Origin: Methanothermus fervidus DSM 2088
GTDB lineage: Archaea > Methanobacteriota > Methanobacteria > DSM-2088 > Methanothermaceae
Direction: 5' to 3'
Length of the DNA: 64,000 bases
Assembly: GCA_000166095.1 (NCBI GenBank)
Contig: CP002278.1
Location: 776,001-840,000, forward strand
Positions 49,606 through 59,232 of this stretch are shown here, in pieces. The position numbers and the translations under genes are program-made. How positions within the stretch are numbered: position 1 is the stretch's first letter; every line of letters begins with the position of its first letter. The notes below the pieces were generated by a model that was given only the letters and a program-made list of their open reading frames with translations, did not search any database and was not told where the DNA came from.

Positions 49606-50259
49606 TTGCCAGCAGTCCCAGGATCAGAAGCACTCCAAGGAATTATGCATGTAGTTTCACAAAGCCTCCTAATCCCAGCAATAGTAACATTGCTGGCATT
49701 TGTTGCTTATAGTGTAGTTGCACTTGGAGGATTGATTGCTGAATATGTTGGAAGGGTTAGAGTTGATGTAGATGAAATAAAGGAAGCCATATACAACATC
49801 TCAAATCCAGGGGATCCAAAGGAGATAATAGAGATAATAAATAATTCAAAGCTCCCAGAGAGGCAAAAAGAAATATTAACAGATATTGCAAACACAGAGG
49901 ACTTAGATTCAAGGACAAGAGAAGCACTTGCAAGGAGATATGTTGAAGGAGAAGAACTGAAAGCCATGAAATCTGTTGAAATAACAGATTCAATAACAAG
50001 GCTTGGTCCACAGGTAGGACTCCTCGGAACTTTAATTCCAATAGGTCCTGGATTAGTTGCTTTGGGAGCCGGAGACATAACTCAGCTAGCAAATCACTTC
50101 TTAGTTGCTTTTGATGCAGCAATACTTGGACTTGCTTCAAGTGCAATCTCTTTCTTTGTATCAAAGGTTAGGAAAAGATGGTTTGAGGAATATCTGGTTA
50201 ACTTGGAAACTCTGGCTGAGGCTATATTGGAGGTGATGGAACAACCATCCATAAAATAA
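49606..50259 (+). CDS. MotA/TolQ/ExbB proton channel family protein
   Basis: Membrane protein of 217 aa. One N-terminal helix (IPAIVTLLAFVAYSVVALGGLI) is followed by a large cytoplasmic stretch, then RLGPQVGLLGTLIPIGPGLVAL and AILGLASSAISFFVS, the ExbB/TolQ signature helices. ExbB-type proteins with an ExbD/TolR partner convert proton flow into mechanical work on periplasmic proteins. Here the adjacent exported CobN is the obvious candidate client. No ExbD/TolR or DUF2149 gene is found in the window. TTG 49606 follows GGGGGTGAT. Oligo-T runs end the operon. Confidence 0.85.
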   Translation: MPAVPGSEALQGIMHVVSQSLLIPAIVTLLAFVAYSVVALGGLIAEYVGRVRVDVDEIKEAIYNISNPGDPKEIIEIINNSKLPERQKEILTDIANTEDLDSRTREALARRYVEGEELKAMKSVEITDSITRLGPQVGLLGTLIPIGPGLVALGAGDITQLANHFLVAFDAAILGLASSAISFFVSKVRKRWFEEYLVNLETLAEAILEVMEQPSIK

Positions 50260-50280
50260 TTTTTTTCAGCAAATTTTTTT
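50260..50280 (+). terminator. Oligo-T terminator after the motA-like gene
   Basis: Two runs of seven T residues (50260-50266 and 50274-50280) start immediately after the stop codon and precede the ribosomal operon promoter. Confidence 0.55.
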
Positions 50281-50311
50281 ATTGAACCCTTATTTTTAGT
50301 TTAATTTTTTG

Positions 50312-50330
50312 AACCATAAACTTTATAAAT
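50312..50330 (+). promoter_or_regulatory. Promoter of the ribosomal protein operon (leaderless)
   Basis: An A-rich BRE-like stretch leads into CTTTATAAAT (TATA box ~50322-50329). The expected start site, about 25 bases further on, falls at or within a few bases of the ATG at 50353, and no ribosome binding site precedes that ATG. The first cistron is therefore probably leaderless. Confidence 0.5.
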
Positions 50331-50352
50331 TAGTTTCAACAAAATTTTTTGA

Positions 50353-51159
50353 ATGGTCTCTATTCTATCGATTTTTATTCCGGATTCCCTAACAATTGAA
50401 TCTAAGGATAAAAAAATAAAAACTTATAAGGTTGGAATAATTGGAAGAACAGCAGCAATATTCAGAGTCAATGAAATAATCATATATCATGATGAATTTG
50501 GAAATAGTAAGGAAGGAAAGTTCATTAAAGATATTTTAACATATATGGATACACCACAATATTTACGTAAAGATATTTTTCCATTAACTAATAATTTAAG
50601 ATATGTAGGTGTACTCCCACCACTCAGGACTCCCCACCATCCTACTGGACAACCAAAGGTCGGTGAATTAAGGCAAGGATTGACACTTAAAAGCACGAAA
50701 AAAGGAACTATTGTAAATATAGGAGCTAAACGATTAGCTCTTTGTAAAGAAAAGTTACCTATCTATAAAGTTTATACTTTTCGTATCAAAAAACTTGGAA
50801 AAAGAATTTTAGTTGAAAGAGACATTCCAGAAAATGTCTATTGGGGATACAAAGTAAAATACATTAATAAACCTATAGAAAAAGCGATTAAAATGAAAAA
50901 ATATGATTCAATAATAGCTACATCACGTAAAGGTGTTCCAATAACTTTTGTTCTCGAAGAAATAGAAAATATTATACATAATACTCATCATTTAGCAATA
51001 TTATTTGGAGGACCATACAAAGGTTTACCAACAACTTTAGATAGAGAGATAGATATGAAAATAAACACTATACCAAACCAAGGTACTGAAACCGTAAGAA
51101 CTGAAGAAGCAGTTTTAGCGACATTGTCAATATTCAATATGTTGCAACATAAAAAATAG
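50353..51159 (+). CDS. SPOUT-family RNA methyltransferase (COG2106)
   Basis: Putative RNA methyltransferase (268 aa) of the SPOUT/DUF171 family, which precedes rpl3 in many euryarchaea. Core segments: FIKDILTYMDTPQYLRK, FPLTNNLRYVGVLPPLRTPH and the knot-forming LAILFGGPYKGLPTTL. Eukaryotic relatives methylate rRNA; the archaeal target is not established. It is the first gene of the ribosomal operon and lacks a Shine-Dalgarno sequence. Confidence 0.85.
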   Translation: MVSILSIFIPDSLTIESKDKKIKTYKVGIIGRTAAIFRVNEIIIYHDEFGNSKEGKFIKDILTYMDTPQYLRKDIFPLTNNLRYVGVLPPLRTPHHPTGQPKVGELRQGLTLKSTKKGTIVNIGAKRLALCKEKLPIYKVYTFRIKKLGKRILVERDIPENVYWGYKVKYINKPIEKAIKMKKYDSIIATSRKGVPITFVLEEIENIIHNTHHLAILFGGPYKGLPTTLDREIDMKINTIPNQGTETVRTEEAVLATLSIFNMLQHKK

Positions 51160-51173
51160 AGGAGGGAAATTAT

Positions 51174-52175
51174 ATGGCTAAGCATCATCGTCCAAGAAGG
51201 GGTTCCTTAGCATTTAGCCCAAGAAAGAGAGCATCAAGAGAAACCCCAAGAATAAAATCCTGGCCTGAAATTAAGGACACGTGTTTGTTAGCTGCAGCTG
51301 GATATAAAGTTGGCATGACACATGTAATGGCAATAGACAATAAAAAAAATTCACCTACTGAAGGAATGGAAGTTTTTACCCCTGTTACAATAATAGAAAC
51401 ACCTCCGCTCACAGTGATGGGTATAAGAGCATATGAAAGAACAAGTAGGGGACTTAAAACATTGACTGATGTTTTGGCGGATGATTTAAAGGAAGACCTT
51501 GAAAGAAGGATTAATTTACCTAAAAACTATGATAAAGACAAGGCATTGGATAAAATAGAAGAAAATAAAGATTATATTGAAGAAGTGAGAGTACTTGTGC
51601 ATACTAATCCAAGATTAGTGACAGGAGTTCCAAAGAAAAAACCTGAAATATTTGAATGTGGATTAGGAGGTAAAGATCCACAAGAAAAATTGGAATATGC
51701 ATTGGAGCTACTAGGTAAAGATGTGAAAATTAGTGAAATATTTTCAGAAGGAGAATACGTTGATACAATAGCTGTTACAAAAGGAAAAGGATTTCAAGGA
51801 CCAGTTAAAAGATGGGGAATAAAAATTCAAAATGCTAAAACTGCCAGAAGTGGTAAAGGCAGACATATAGGATCATTAGGTCCATGGACGCCTTCAAGAA
51901 CTATGTGGAGAGTTCCACAAGCAGGACAGACAGGTTACCATAGAAGAACTGAATATAATAAAATGATAATGAAAATAGGTACTTCAGATGAAGTTGAAAA
52001 AATAAATCCAAAAGGAGGATTCATTAGATACGGACTAGTAAGAAATGATTATTTATTAGTTAAAGGCTCTGTTCCCGGGCCAACAAAAAGATTAATAATG
52101 TTAAGAAAAGCTATAAGACCAAAAGTGAGACAAGAAAAACCTCCTGAGATAACTTATATCCATAAAGCTTCTTAG
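51174..52175 (+). CDS. rpl3: Large-subunit ribosomal protein L3
   Basis: uL3 (333 aa, archaeal length). The start KHHRPRRGSLAFSPRKRA and GSLGPWTPSRTMWRVPQAGQ near the peptidyl-transferase loop are diagnostic. GGAGGGAAAT precedes the ATG. It begins the standard archaeal S10-type gene order in this window. Confidence 0.97.
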   Translation: MAKHHRPRRGSLAFSPRKRASRETPRIKSWPEIKDTCLLAAAGYKVGMTHVMAIDNKKNSPTEGMEVFTPVTIIETPPLTVMGIRAYERTSRGLKTLTDVLADDLKEDLERRINLPKNYDKDKALDKIEENKDYIEEVRVLVHTNPRLVTGVPKKKPEIFECGLGGKDPQEKLEYALELLGKDVKISEIFSEGEYVDTIAVTKGKGFQGPVKRWGIKIQNAKTARSGKGRHIGSLGPWTPSRTMWRVPQAGQTGYHRRTEYNKMIMKIGTSDEVEKINPKGGFIRYGLVRNDYLLVKGSVPGPTKRLIMLRKAIRPKVRQEKPPEITYIHKAS

Positions 52176-52184
52176 AGGGATAAC

Positions 52185-52952
52185 ATGAAAGCTAATGTTT
52201 ATTCATTAGATGGAGAGGTAATAGAAAAGGTGAAACTACCTGAAATATTTGAAGAACACCTTAGACCTGATTTAATAAAAAGAGCAGTATTATCAATTCA
52301 AACAGCAAGGATTCAACCTTGGGGACCTAACAAAATGGCTGGAAAAAGAACAACTGCTGTATCAAGAGGAGCCGGATATGGTATCGCCATGGTCCCAAGA
52401 ATAAAAACACCTCCAGAAAGAGCAGCATTTGTTCCACAGGCTGTAGGAGGTAGAAAAGCACATCCACCTAAACCCGAAAAAATATATCATGAAAGAATAA
52501 ACAGAAAAGAAAGAAGACTTGCATTAAGGTCTGCAATAGCAGCTACAGCTAATAAAGAATTAGTTAAACAGAGAGGTCATAGAATAGACAATGTTCCAGA
52601 AATTCCTTTAATAGTTGAAGATAAATTATCAACATTGAAAAAAACTAGGGAAACTAGAGAAGTATTTAAGAAATTAGGAGTGATGGATGACATTATAAGA
52701 GCCAAAAAAGGTAGAAAAATTAGATCTGGAAAAGGTAAAATGAGAGGTAGAAAATACAGAAAACCAAAGGGGCCATTAATTGTAGTGGATGAAGATAGAG
52801 GAATAGTGTTAGGAGCAAGAAACCATCCTGGTGTAGATATTGTCACTGTTGAAAATTTAAATGTTGAATTGCTGGCACCTGGTACTCATCCAGGAAGATT
52901 CACAATATATACAAAGTCAGCTTTAGAAAAATTAGAGGAGATGCCATGGTAG
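52185..52952 (+). CDS. rpl4: Large-subunit ribosomal protein L4
   Basis: uL4 of 255 aa (archaeal L4/L1e form). Recognised by [17 protein letters not shown], the loop [17 protein letters not shown] and the C-terminal [16 protein letters not shown] lies before the ATG. The 3' end overlaps the region carrying the rpl23 ribosome binding site, so translation is probably coupled. Confidence 0.97.
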   Translation: MKANVYSLDGEVIEKVKLPEIFEEHLRPDLIKRAVLSIQTARIQPWGPNKMAGKRTTAVSRGAGYGIAMVPRIKTPPERAAFVPQAVGGRKAHPPKPEKIYHERINRKERRLALRSAIAATANKELVKQRGHRIDNVPEIPLIVEDKLSTLKKTRETREVFKKLGVMDDIIRAKKGRKIRSGKGKMRGRKYRKPKGPLIVVDEDRGIVLGARNHPGVDIVTVENLNVELLAPGTHPGRFTIYTKSALEKLEEMPW

Positions 52953-52960
52953 GTGGTAAC

Positions 52961-53221
52961 ATGGATCCCCACAAGATTCTCATAAGACCTCATGTAACAG
53001 AAAAAACTATGGATCTCATAGATAACAATAATGAATTAGTATTTGTAGTTAATAGGAAAAGTAATAAGCCAAAAATAAAAGCAGCATTTGAAGAATTATT
53101 TTCTGTAAAAGTAGAGAGAGTAAACACACATATAAACCCCAAAGGCGAAAAAATAGCTTACATTAAATTAGCAAAAGAACATAAGGCAGAAGATATTGCA
53201 ATGAAATTAGGAATTCTCTAA
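52961..53221 (+). CDS. rpl23: Large-subunit ribosomal protein L23
   Basis: uL23 (86 aa) with ILIRPHVTEKTMDLID and KVERVNTHINPKGEK. ATG 52961 follows AGGTGGT. An in-frame ATG at 52946 lies within rpl4 and would include the ribosome binding site as coding sequence. It borders the polypeptide exit tunnel and offers the docking site for SRP and other factors. Confidence 0.95.
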   Translation: MDPHKILIRPHVTEKTMDLIDNNNELVFVVNRKSNKPKIKAAFEELFSVKVERVNTHINPKGEKIAYIKLAKEHKAEDIAMKLGIL

Positions 53222-53241
53222 AAACATAAAATGGTGATAGT

Positions 53242-53967
53242 ATGGGAAAAAGAATAATACCACAAAGAAGAGGTAGGGGTACTCCAACATACAGGGTTGC
53301 ATCACATAGATTTAAAGCTAAAATAAAATATAAAATGATGAATAAAGATAAAAATGGAAAGTTAGAAGGTACTGTGGTTGACATTATTCATGATCCTGGT
53401 AGAACAGCTCCAATAGCTGAAGTCCAATTTGAAAACGGTGAAAGAGATTATATATTAGCTCCTGAAGGGATTAAAATTAATGATACAATTGAAGTTGGAC
53501 CAGAAGCATCTATCAATATTGGAAATATATTGCCACTCAAAAAAATACCAGAAGGTACTCCAGTATTTAATATAGAGAATAGACCAGGAGATGGAGGTAA
53601 ATTAGTTAGATCATCTGGTACACATGCATCAGTAGTTACACATGAAGAAAATAAAGTAATTGTTGAGCTACCTTCTGGTGAACTTAAAGCATTTCATCCA
53701 GAATGTAAAGCAACAATTGGTGTCGTTGCTGGAGGAGGAAGAATAGAAAAACCATTTGTCAAAGCTGGTAACAAGTATTATGCAATGAAATCAAAAGGTA
53801 AGAAACATGTCAAAGTTAGAGGCGTAGCAATGAATCCTGTGGATCACCCACATGGTGGAGGACATCACCAACATCCTGGTAAACCAACTACAGTATCTAG
53901 ACATGCTCCACCTGGAAGAAAAGTTGGATTAATAGCTGCTAGAAGAACTGGAAGAAAGAAAAAATAA
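53242..53967 (+). CDS. rpl2: Large-subunit ribosomal protein L2
   Basis: uL2 (241 aa). [20 protein letters not shown] at the start, [17 protein letters not shown] and [16 protein letters not shown], the highly conserved peptidyl-transferase histidine region, are intact. GGTGAT precedes the ATG. Confidence 0.98.
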   Translation: MGKRIIPQRRGRGTPTYRVASHRFKAKIKYKMMNKDKNGKLEGTVVDIIHDPGRTAPIAEVQFENGERDYILAPEGIKINDTIEVGPEASINIGNILPLKKIPEGTPVFNIENRPGDGGKLVRSSGTHASVVTHEENKVIVELPSGELKAFHPECKATIGVVAGGGRIEKPFVKAGNKYYAMKSKGKKHVKVRGVAMNPVDHPHGGGHHQHPGKPTTVSRHAPPGRKVGLIAARRTGRKKK

Positions 53968-53979
53968 GGAGGTGAGTAT

Positions 53980-54378
53980 GTGGCACGTGAATTCATGTAT
54001 CGAGGTTATAAATTAGAAGAATTACAAAAAATGCCACTTGATAAGGTAATAAAATTGTTTCCAAGCAGGCAAAGAAGATCTTTGAAAAGAGGATTTCCAC
54101 CTAGACATAAAAAAGTATTAGAGAAAATAAGAAAATATAAACGTGAGAATAAAACAGATAAAATAATTAAAACACATTGTAGAGATTTAATAATATTGCC
54201 TGAAATGGTTGGTTTGACATTTGGAGTCTACAATGGTAAAGAATTTGTAAAAGTTAAAATAAAACCTGAAATGATAGGTCATTATTTAGGTGAGTTTGCA
54301 CCTACAAGGAAGAAAGTAGAACATGGAGATCCTGGAATGGGTGCTACAAGATCTTCAATGTTTGTACCTCTCAAGTAG
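53980..54378 (+). CDS. rps19: Small-subunit ribosomal protein S19
   Basis: uS19 in its longer archaeal form (132 aa), with [17 protein letters not shown] and the core [20 protein letters not shown]. The start is GTG 53980, five bases after GGAGGTGA. Confidence 0.96.
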   Translation: MAREFMYRGYKLEELQKMPLDKVIKLFPSRQRRSLKRGFPPRHKKVLEKIRKYKRENKTDKIIKTHCRDLIILPEMVGLTFGVYNGKEFVKVKIKPEMIGHYLGEFAPTRKKVEHGDPGMGATRSSMFVPLK

Positions 54379-54389
54379 GTGAAATTACA

Positions 54390-54851
54390 ATGCCTAAATT
54401 GAAATATGCTTACAGACCTAAAAATAAAAACAAAGCCGCAAAAGCCATAGGTAGAGAATTACAAATTTCTACAAAACATTCGGTAGAGATATGTAGAGAG
54501 ATTCGAGGGATGATGCTAGAAGATGCAAAAAGATATCTCAAGGAAGTCATGGAAAAGAAAAGACCAGTACCATTCAAAAGATATAACAAAAAAGTTGCAC
54601 ATAGAAAGGGATTACAAGGATGGCCAAGTGGAAGATACCCTGTTAAAGCTGCAAGGGAGATCCTTAAAGTATTAGAGAATGCAGAAGCCAATGCAGAATA
54701 TAAAGGTTTAGATACAGAAAGATTGAAAATTACTCATATATCAGCCCATAAAGCCAGACCTATTCGTGGCTGGATACCAAGAGCGTTTGGAAGATCAACA
54801 CCATTCAACACTTCAAGAACACATATACAAGTGATATTAGAGGAGATATAA
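54390..54851 (+). CDS. rpl22: Large-subunit ribosomal protein L22
   Basis: uL22 (153 aa, archaeal L22/L17e form). [17 protein letters not shown] and [18 protein letters not shown], the tunnel loop region, identify it. AGGTGAAA precedes the ATG. The last base overlaps the rps3 start (ATAATGATAG), so the two are coupled. Confidence 0.96.
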   Translation: MPKLKYAYRPKNKNKAAKAIGRELQISTKHSVEICREIRGMMLEDAKRYLKEVMEKKRPVPFKRYNKKVAHRKGLQGWPSGRYPVKAAREILKVLENAEANAEYKGLDTERLKITHISAHKARPIRGWIPRAFGRSTPFNTSRTHIQVILEEI

Positions 54852-55504
54852 TGATAGAAAAGGAATTTATTGCTGAAAGTCTAAAAAGAGCAGAAATCGA
54901 TGAATTTTTAGAAAAAGAATTAGAAAGAGCAGGATATGGTGGAATGGATATACAACTTACACCATTAGGAACAATGATAACAATTTATGCAGAAAGACCA
55001 GGACTTGTCATTGGTAGAGGAGGCAGAACTGTCAGAAGATTAACAAATATATTACGTAAAAGATTTGGTTTAGATAACCCACAAATAGAAGTCAAGGAAG
55101 TTGAAGTGCCAGAGTTAAATCCAAAAATAATGGCACATAGGATTGCCAGTATGTTAGAAAGAGGCATGCATTTCAGAAGAGTTGCATATGGTACATTAAG
55201 AAGAATAATGGCTGCAGGTGCACAAGGAGCTGAAATAACAATATCTGGAAAAATAAGAGGTGCAAGAGCAACATCCGTCAAATTTACCGAAGGTCATATT
55301 AAAAAATGTGGAGAACCTGCAGAAAAGTTTGTTAAAACAGGTTTTGCGACCGCACAATTAAAACCTGGGGTTTTGGGTGTGCATGTGAAAATAATGCCTC
55401 CCGGAGTTAAATTGCCTGACGAAATAAAAATCAAAAAAGAAGCCCTAAAAGAAACTGAATCTAAACCAGAAGAATCCGTTGAGGAAGGTGCTTCAGAAGA
55501 ATAA
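54851..55504 (+). CDS. rps3: Small-subunit ribosomal protein S3
   Basis: uS3 (217 aa). It has an N-terminal KH domain with [18 protein letters not shown] (GxxG) and a C-terminal domain with [21 protein letters not shown] context and [11 protein letters not shown]. An acidic tail rich in Glu/Ser, typical of archaeal S3, follows. It shapes the mRNA entry channel. Confidence 0.97.
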   Translation: MIEKEFIAESLKRAEIDEFLEKELERAGYGGMDIQLTPLGTMITIYAERPGLVIGRGGRTVRRLTNILRKRFGLDNPQIEVKEVEVPELNPKIMAHRIASMLERGMHFRRVAYGTLRRIMAAGAQGAEITISGKIRGARATSVKFTEGHIKKCGEPAEKFVKTGFATAQLKPGVLGVHVKIMPPGVKLPDEIKIKKEALKETESKPEESVEEGASEE

Positions 55505-55524
55505 TCTGGGAGGCAGAGAAAAAT

Positions 55525-55725
55525 ATGGCTATATTAAAACCAGATGAATTGAGAGAAATGAGTGTTAAAGAACTAGAAAAAAAGTTGGAAGAACTAAGAG
55601 CAGAATATTCTAAAGAAGAATCCAAAGCCGCAGCCAGTGGAGCTCCAGATAATCCTGGCAGAATGCGTGAACTTAGAAGAACAATAGCTCGAATACTCAC
55701 GATCATTAATGAGAAAAAAACTTGA
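55525..55725 (+). CDS. rpl29: Large-subunit ribosomal protein L29
   Basis: uL29, a two-helix protein of 66 aa (LREMSVKELEKKLEELRAEY and MRELRRTIARILTII). It sits at the tunnel exit beside L23. GGGAGGCAGAG lies upstream of the ATG. Confidence 0.95.
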   Translation: MAILKPDELREMSVKELEKKLEELRAEYSKEESKAAASGAPDNPGRMRELRRTIARILTIINEKKT

Positions 55726-55738
55726 TAAGGAGAAGTAA

Positions 55739-56047
55739 ATGAAGAAGATTTGTGAGAAGTGCGGTCTTCCAAAAGAACTTTGTGTTTGTGAAGAAATAGC
55801 TCGAGAAACACAAAGAATTAAAATATATACTGTAAAACGCCGTTTTGGAAAGATAATGACGATTGTGGAAGGTATAGACAGTCAAGAAATAGACCTAAAG
55901 AAATTGACCAAAGATCTCAAGTCCAAATGTGCATGTGGGGGCACAACAAAAGATGGACGAATTGAACTACAGGGCGATCACAAAGAAAAAGTGAAAAAAG
56001 TGCTTATAAAGAAAGGTTTCCCAGAGGATGCCATTGAAGTACGATGA
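55739..56047 (+). CDS. Translation initiation factor aIF1 (SUI1 family)
   Basis: SUI1-domain initiation factor (102 aa) that helps select start codons. The N-terminal zinc-like knuckle [13 protein letters not shown] is followed by the SUI1 fold with [38 protein letters not shown] and [20 protein letters not shown] precedes the ATG. It overlaps rnp1 by four bases. Confidence 0.94.
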   Translation: MKKICEKCGLPKELCVCEEIARETQRIKIYTVKRRFGKIMTIVEGIDSQEIDLKKLTKDLKSKCACGGTTKDGRIELQGDHKEKVKKVLIKKGFPEDAIEVR

Positions 56048-56325
56048 TAACACCAAGAAATGTATTTAGGCATGAGTTAATAGGTTTAAATGTTAAGATT
56101 GCAAAGTGTACACATAAGCCACTAGAAGGTGTAGAAGGAAGAGTCATCGACGAAACAAAGAACACACTAAAAATTGAACTAAAAAGTGGTAGAGAGATTA
56201 TAGTACCAAAAGATATTGCAATATTTCATTTTAAATTGCCTGATGGTACTAAGGTAGAAATTGATGGGAAAATACTTGTAGCTCGGCCAGAGGAAAGAAT
56301 TAAAAAGAAATTTAAGAGAGTGTGA
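56044..56325 (+). CDS. rnp1: RNase P protein component 1 (Rpp29)
   Basis: Sm-like RNase P subunit (93 aa) with [17 protein letters not shown], a short beta barrel and [14 protein letters not shown] at the end. Its presence in the ribosomal operon between aIF1 and rps17 is the normal archaeal arrangement. Together with rnp2 and rnp3 at 14.6-15.7 kb, three RNase P proteins are encoded in this window. Confidence 0.93.
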   Translation: MITPRNVFRHELIGLNVKIAKCTHKPLEGVEGRVIDETKNTLKIELKSGREIIVPKDIAIFHFKLPDGTKVEIDGKILVARPEERIKKKFKRV

Positions 56326-56330
56326 AATAA

Positions 56331-56654
56331 ATGGTGGGTCTAGATGTAAAAAAACCTAAAAAAAAGTGTGACGATCCAAACTGTCCGTTTCATGGGAATT
56401 TAAGAGTTAGAGGTCAAATATTGGAAGGTGTAGTTGCAAGTGACAAAGCACGTCGTACAGTAGTTGTAGAAAGGGAATATTACAAGTACATTCCAAAATA
56501 TGAGAGATATGAAAGAAGAACATCGAAAATAACAGCTCATAATCCAGATTGTATAGGTGCAAAAGTTGGAGATAAGGTCAAAATAGGAGAATGTAGACCA
56601 ATAAGTAAAACGAAGTCCTTCGTTGTTATAGAAGTAATGGAGGATAAAAAATGA
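56331..56654 (+). CDS. rps17: Small-subunit ribosomal protein S17
   Basis: uS17 (107 aa) with a [10 protein letters not shown] cysteine/histidine pre-domain common in archaea and [20 protein letters not shown] in the OB fold. The 3' end overlaps rpl14 by four bases. Confidence 0.95.
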   Translation: MVGLDVKKPKKKCDDPNCPFHGNLRVRGQILEGVVASDKARRTVVVEREYYKYIPKYERYERRTSKITAHNPDCIGAKVGDKVKIGECRPISKTKSFVVIEVMEDKK

Positions 56655-57049
56655 AAGCAATTCCAGCAAAAGTCACTAGAGCATTGCCAGTTGGTGCTAG
56701 ACTTCATTGTGCAGATAATACTGGTGCCAAAGAACTAGAAATAATAGCTGTAAAGGGATATAAGGGTGTAAGAAGAAGATTACCAGCTGCAGGCGTTGGA
56801 GATATGGTAGTAGTTTCAGTGAAAAAAGGAACTACTGAGATGAGAAGAGAAGTTTTAAATGCAGTGATTATAAGGCAAAAAAAAGAATATAGAAGACCTG
56901 ATGGACTAAGAGTTAAATTTGAAGATAATGCAGCAGTTATAGTCACTCCTGATGGTAAAATGAGAGGATCTGAGATAAGAGGCCCAGTTGCAAAAGAAGC
57001 TGCTTCAAGATGGCCAAACATTGGGAGTGCCGCAAGTATGATTGTATGA
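56651..57049 (+). CDS. rpl14: Large-subunit ribosomal protein L14
   Basis: uL14 (132 aa) with the family signature [19 protein letters not shown] and VVVSVKKGT. It forms part of the subunit interface. The ATG overlaps the rps17 stop (ATGA), with GGAGG just upstream. Confidence 0.97.
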   Translation: MKAIPAKVTRALPVGARLHCADNTGAKELEIIAVKGYKGVRRRLPAAGVGDMVVVSVKKGTTEMRREVLNAVIIRQKKEYRRPDGLRVKFEDNAAVIVTPDGKMRGSEIRGPVAKEAASRWPNIGSAASMIV

Positions 57050-57058
57050 GGTGAAAAA

Positions 57059-57430
57059 ATGCCTAAAATAAAATCTAAACAACCAAGAAAACAAAGAAAA
57101 TTTCTTAGGGAAGCACCACTACATATACGTCAGAAAATAATGCGTTCAACATTGTCTAAGGAGTTAAGAAAGAAATATAAAAGAAGAACTGTTCCAATAA
57201 GGAGAGGAGATAAAGTAGAAGTCATGCGTGGAGATTTCAAAGGACATGTTGGTAAAGTTGAGAATGTAGATTTAAAGAGATATAGAGTTTATGTAGAAGG
57301 TGTTACAATACAGAAAGCAGATGGAACATCTACTTACTATCCTCTCCATCCATCAAATCTTAGAATAGTTGAATTAAATTTAAAAGATGAAAAAAGGGTT
57401 GAAATGTTAGAAAGAAAATTGAAGGGATAA
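57059..57430 (+). CDS. rpl24: Large-subunit ribosomal protein L24
   Basis: uL24 (123 aa, archaeal L24/L26e type). It has [17 protein letters not shown] at the start and a KOW motif: [28 protein letters not shown] precedes the ATG. Confidence 0.96.
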   Translation: MPKIKSKQPRKQRKFLREAPLHIRQKIMRSTLSKELRKKYKRRTVPIRRGDKVEVMRGDFKGHVGKVENVDLKRYRVYVEGVTIQKADGTSTYYPLHPSNLRIVELNLKDEKRVEMLERKLKG

Positions 57431-57432
57431 AC

Positions 57433-58155
57433 ATGGCTAGGATGGGATCAAGAAGACACCTAAAACGATTAAAATCGCCAAGACATTGGCCAATACCTAG
57501 AAAGGAAAAAAAATGGACTGTAAAACCTTCCCCTGGTCCTCACAGTGCTGATGAATCTTTACCATTGTTAATAATAATTAGGGATGTATTGGGTTTAGCA
57601 GACACTGCTAGAGAGGCAAAAAGGATAATTCACCATGGAGAAATACTGGTTGATGGTAGACCAAGAAAAGATCATAAGTTCCCCGTTGGATTTATGGATC
57701 TCTTAGAAATTCCAAAAATTGATAAAAGTTATAGAGTTTTAATAGATAAAAAAGGTAGATTGTATTTACATGAAACTAAAGAAGAAGAAAGATACAAATT
57801 ATGTAAAATACTTAATAAAACTACTGTAAAAGGTGGAAAAATTCAATTAAATTTACATGATGGTAGAAATCACCTAGTTGATAATGATTTCAAAACTGGA
57901 GATGTTATTAAATTAAGAATACCTGATCAAGAAATATTGGATAAAATAGAATTTAAAGAAGGAAATCTTGCATTTATAACTGGTGGAAAACACGTTGGTG
58001 AAATAGCAAGAGTAGAAAAAATAAACATCATTAAAGCTCCAACACCTAACACTGTAATATTAAAATCTAGAGACGGAAAAATGTTTGAAACAATACATGA
58101 ATATGTTTTCATGATTGGAGAAAAAGAACCAGTGATTCCATTGCCGGAGGGTTAA
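57433..58155 (+). CDS. rps4e: Small-subunit ribosomal protein S4e
   Basis: eS4 (240 aa), archaeal/eukaryotic-specific. N-terminal [19 protein letters not shown] is followed by the S4-like domain ([20 protein letters not shown]) and a C-terminal KOW region ([14 protein letters not shown]). It starts two bases after rpl24. Confidence 0.97.
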   Translation: MARMGSRRHLKRLKSPRHWPIPRKEKKWTVKPSPGPHSADESLPLLIIIRDVLGLADTAREAKRIIHHGEILVDGRPRKDHKFPVGFMDLLEIPKIDKSYRVLIDKKGRLYLHETKEEERYKLCKILNKTTVKGGKIQLNLHDGRNHLVDNDFKTGDVIKLRIPDQEILDKIEFKEGNLAFITGGKHVGEIARVEKINIIKAPTPNTVILKSRDGKMFETIHEYVFMIGEKEPVIPLPEG

Positions 58156-58157
58156 CG

Positions 58158-58670
58158 ATGAATCCAATGAGAAAAATAAGAATAGAAAAAGCAACATTAA
58201 ACATTAGTGTTGGAGAGAGTGGAGAAAGATTATTAAAGGCAGAAAAATTATTAGAGAAGCTTACTGGACAAAAACCAGCTAGAACATATGCCAAGGTAAC
58301 CAACCCAGATTTTGGAATCAGGAAAGGTCAACCCATTGGTTGCAAAGTAACTTTAAGAGGTAAAAAAGCAGAAAAAATAATTAAAATGTTTTTAGAAGCG
58401 AAAGGAAATAAACTCAAAAAGAGTCAATTTGACGACTTAGGTAATGTGTCTATGGGAATAGAGGAATACATAGATTTACCAGGCATGAAGTATGATCCTG
58501 ATATAGGGATATTTGGCATGGATTTAGCAATAACATTTGAAAGGCCAGGATATAGAATCCAGAGAAGAAAAATTCAGAGAAGAAAAGTGCCAAAGAAACA
58601 TAAAATTACTAGAGAAGATACAATGAAGTTTTTAGAAGATAAATTTAATGTAAAAATAGAGGAGGGATAA
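58158..58670 (+). CDS. rpl5: Large-subunit ribosomal protein L5
   Basis: uL5 (170 aa), a 5S rRNA-binding protein. [19 protein letters not shown] begins the fold, and [20 protein letters not shown] and [20 protein letters not shown] are characteristic. It starts two bases after rps4e, with GGAGGG upstream. Confidence 0.97.
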   Translation: MNPMRKIRIEKATLNISVGESGERLLKAEKLLEKLTGQKPARTYAKVTNPDFGIRKGQPIGCKVTLRGKKAEKIIKMFLEAKGNKLKKSQFDDLGNVSMGIEEYIDLPGMKYDPDIGIFGMDLAITFERPGYRIQRRKIQRRKVPKKHKITREDTMKFLEDKFNVKIEEG

Positions 58671-58674
58671 ATCA

Positions 58675-58821
58675 ATGCCAAGAAAAAAATTTGGAAAGGG
58701 AGCTATCAAATGTTCAAGATGCGGAGACCATGCAGGAGTAATAAGAAAATATGGTATAATGTTATGTAGACAATGTTTCCGTGAATTAGCACCAAAGATG
58801 GGATTCAAGAAATATAGTTGA
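58675..58821 (+). CDS. rps14: Small-subunit ribosomal protein S14 (zinc type)
   Basis: Short uS14 of 48 aa starting at ATG 58675 after GGAGGGAT. The translation contains [17 protein letters not shown] and [20 protein letters not shown], i.e. the two CxxC pairs of the zinc-binding C+ form. It is located between rpl5 and rps8 as expected. It is easily overlooked because of its length. Confidence 0.95.
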   Translation: MPRKKFGKGAIKCSRCGDHAGVIRKYGIMLCRQCFRELAPKMGFKKYS

Positions 58822-58830
58822 GGTTATACT

Positions 58831-59223
58831 ATGACTCTCAATGATCCACTTGCAAATGCACTTACAACTATAAAAAATAATGAAATGAGAGGCAATATAC
58901 GATGTAAAATAGCCCCAGCATCTAAATTGGTAGGAAGAGTATTGAGAACTATGCAAAAAGAGGGATATATAGGTGAATTTGAATTTGTCGATGATGGTAA
59001 ATCAGGACAATTTATAGTGGAGTTAAAAGGTAACATTAACGATTGTGGTGTTATAAAACCACGGCATTCTGTAAAGAAAGATGAGTTTGAAAAATTTGAA
59101 AAAAGATATCTTCCAGCACGAGATTTTGGAATACTCATTGTAACCACGCCTGAAGGAGTAATGACACACCGTGAAGCAAAAAAGAGAGGCATTGGCGGCA
59201 TACTCTTAGCTTATGTTTACTAG
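58831..59223 (+). CDS. rps8: Small-subunit ribosomal protein S8
   Basis: uS8 (130 aa), an early 16S rRNA-binding protein. [18 protein letters not shown] at the start and the C-terminal [20 protein letters not shown], then GGILLAYVY, are family hallmarks. Confidence 0.97.
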   Translation: MTLNDPLANALTTIKNNEMRGNIRCKIAPASKLVGRVLRTMQKEGYIGEFEFVDDGKSGQFIVELKGNINDCGVIKPRHSVKKDEFEKFEKRYLPARDFGILIVTTPEGVMTHREAKKRGIGGILLAYVY

Positions 59224-59232
59224 GGTGATTTT

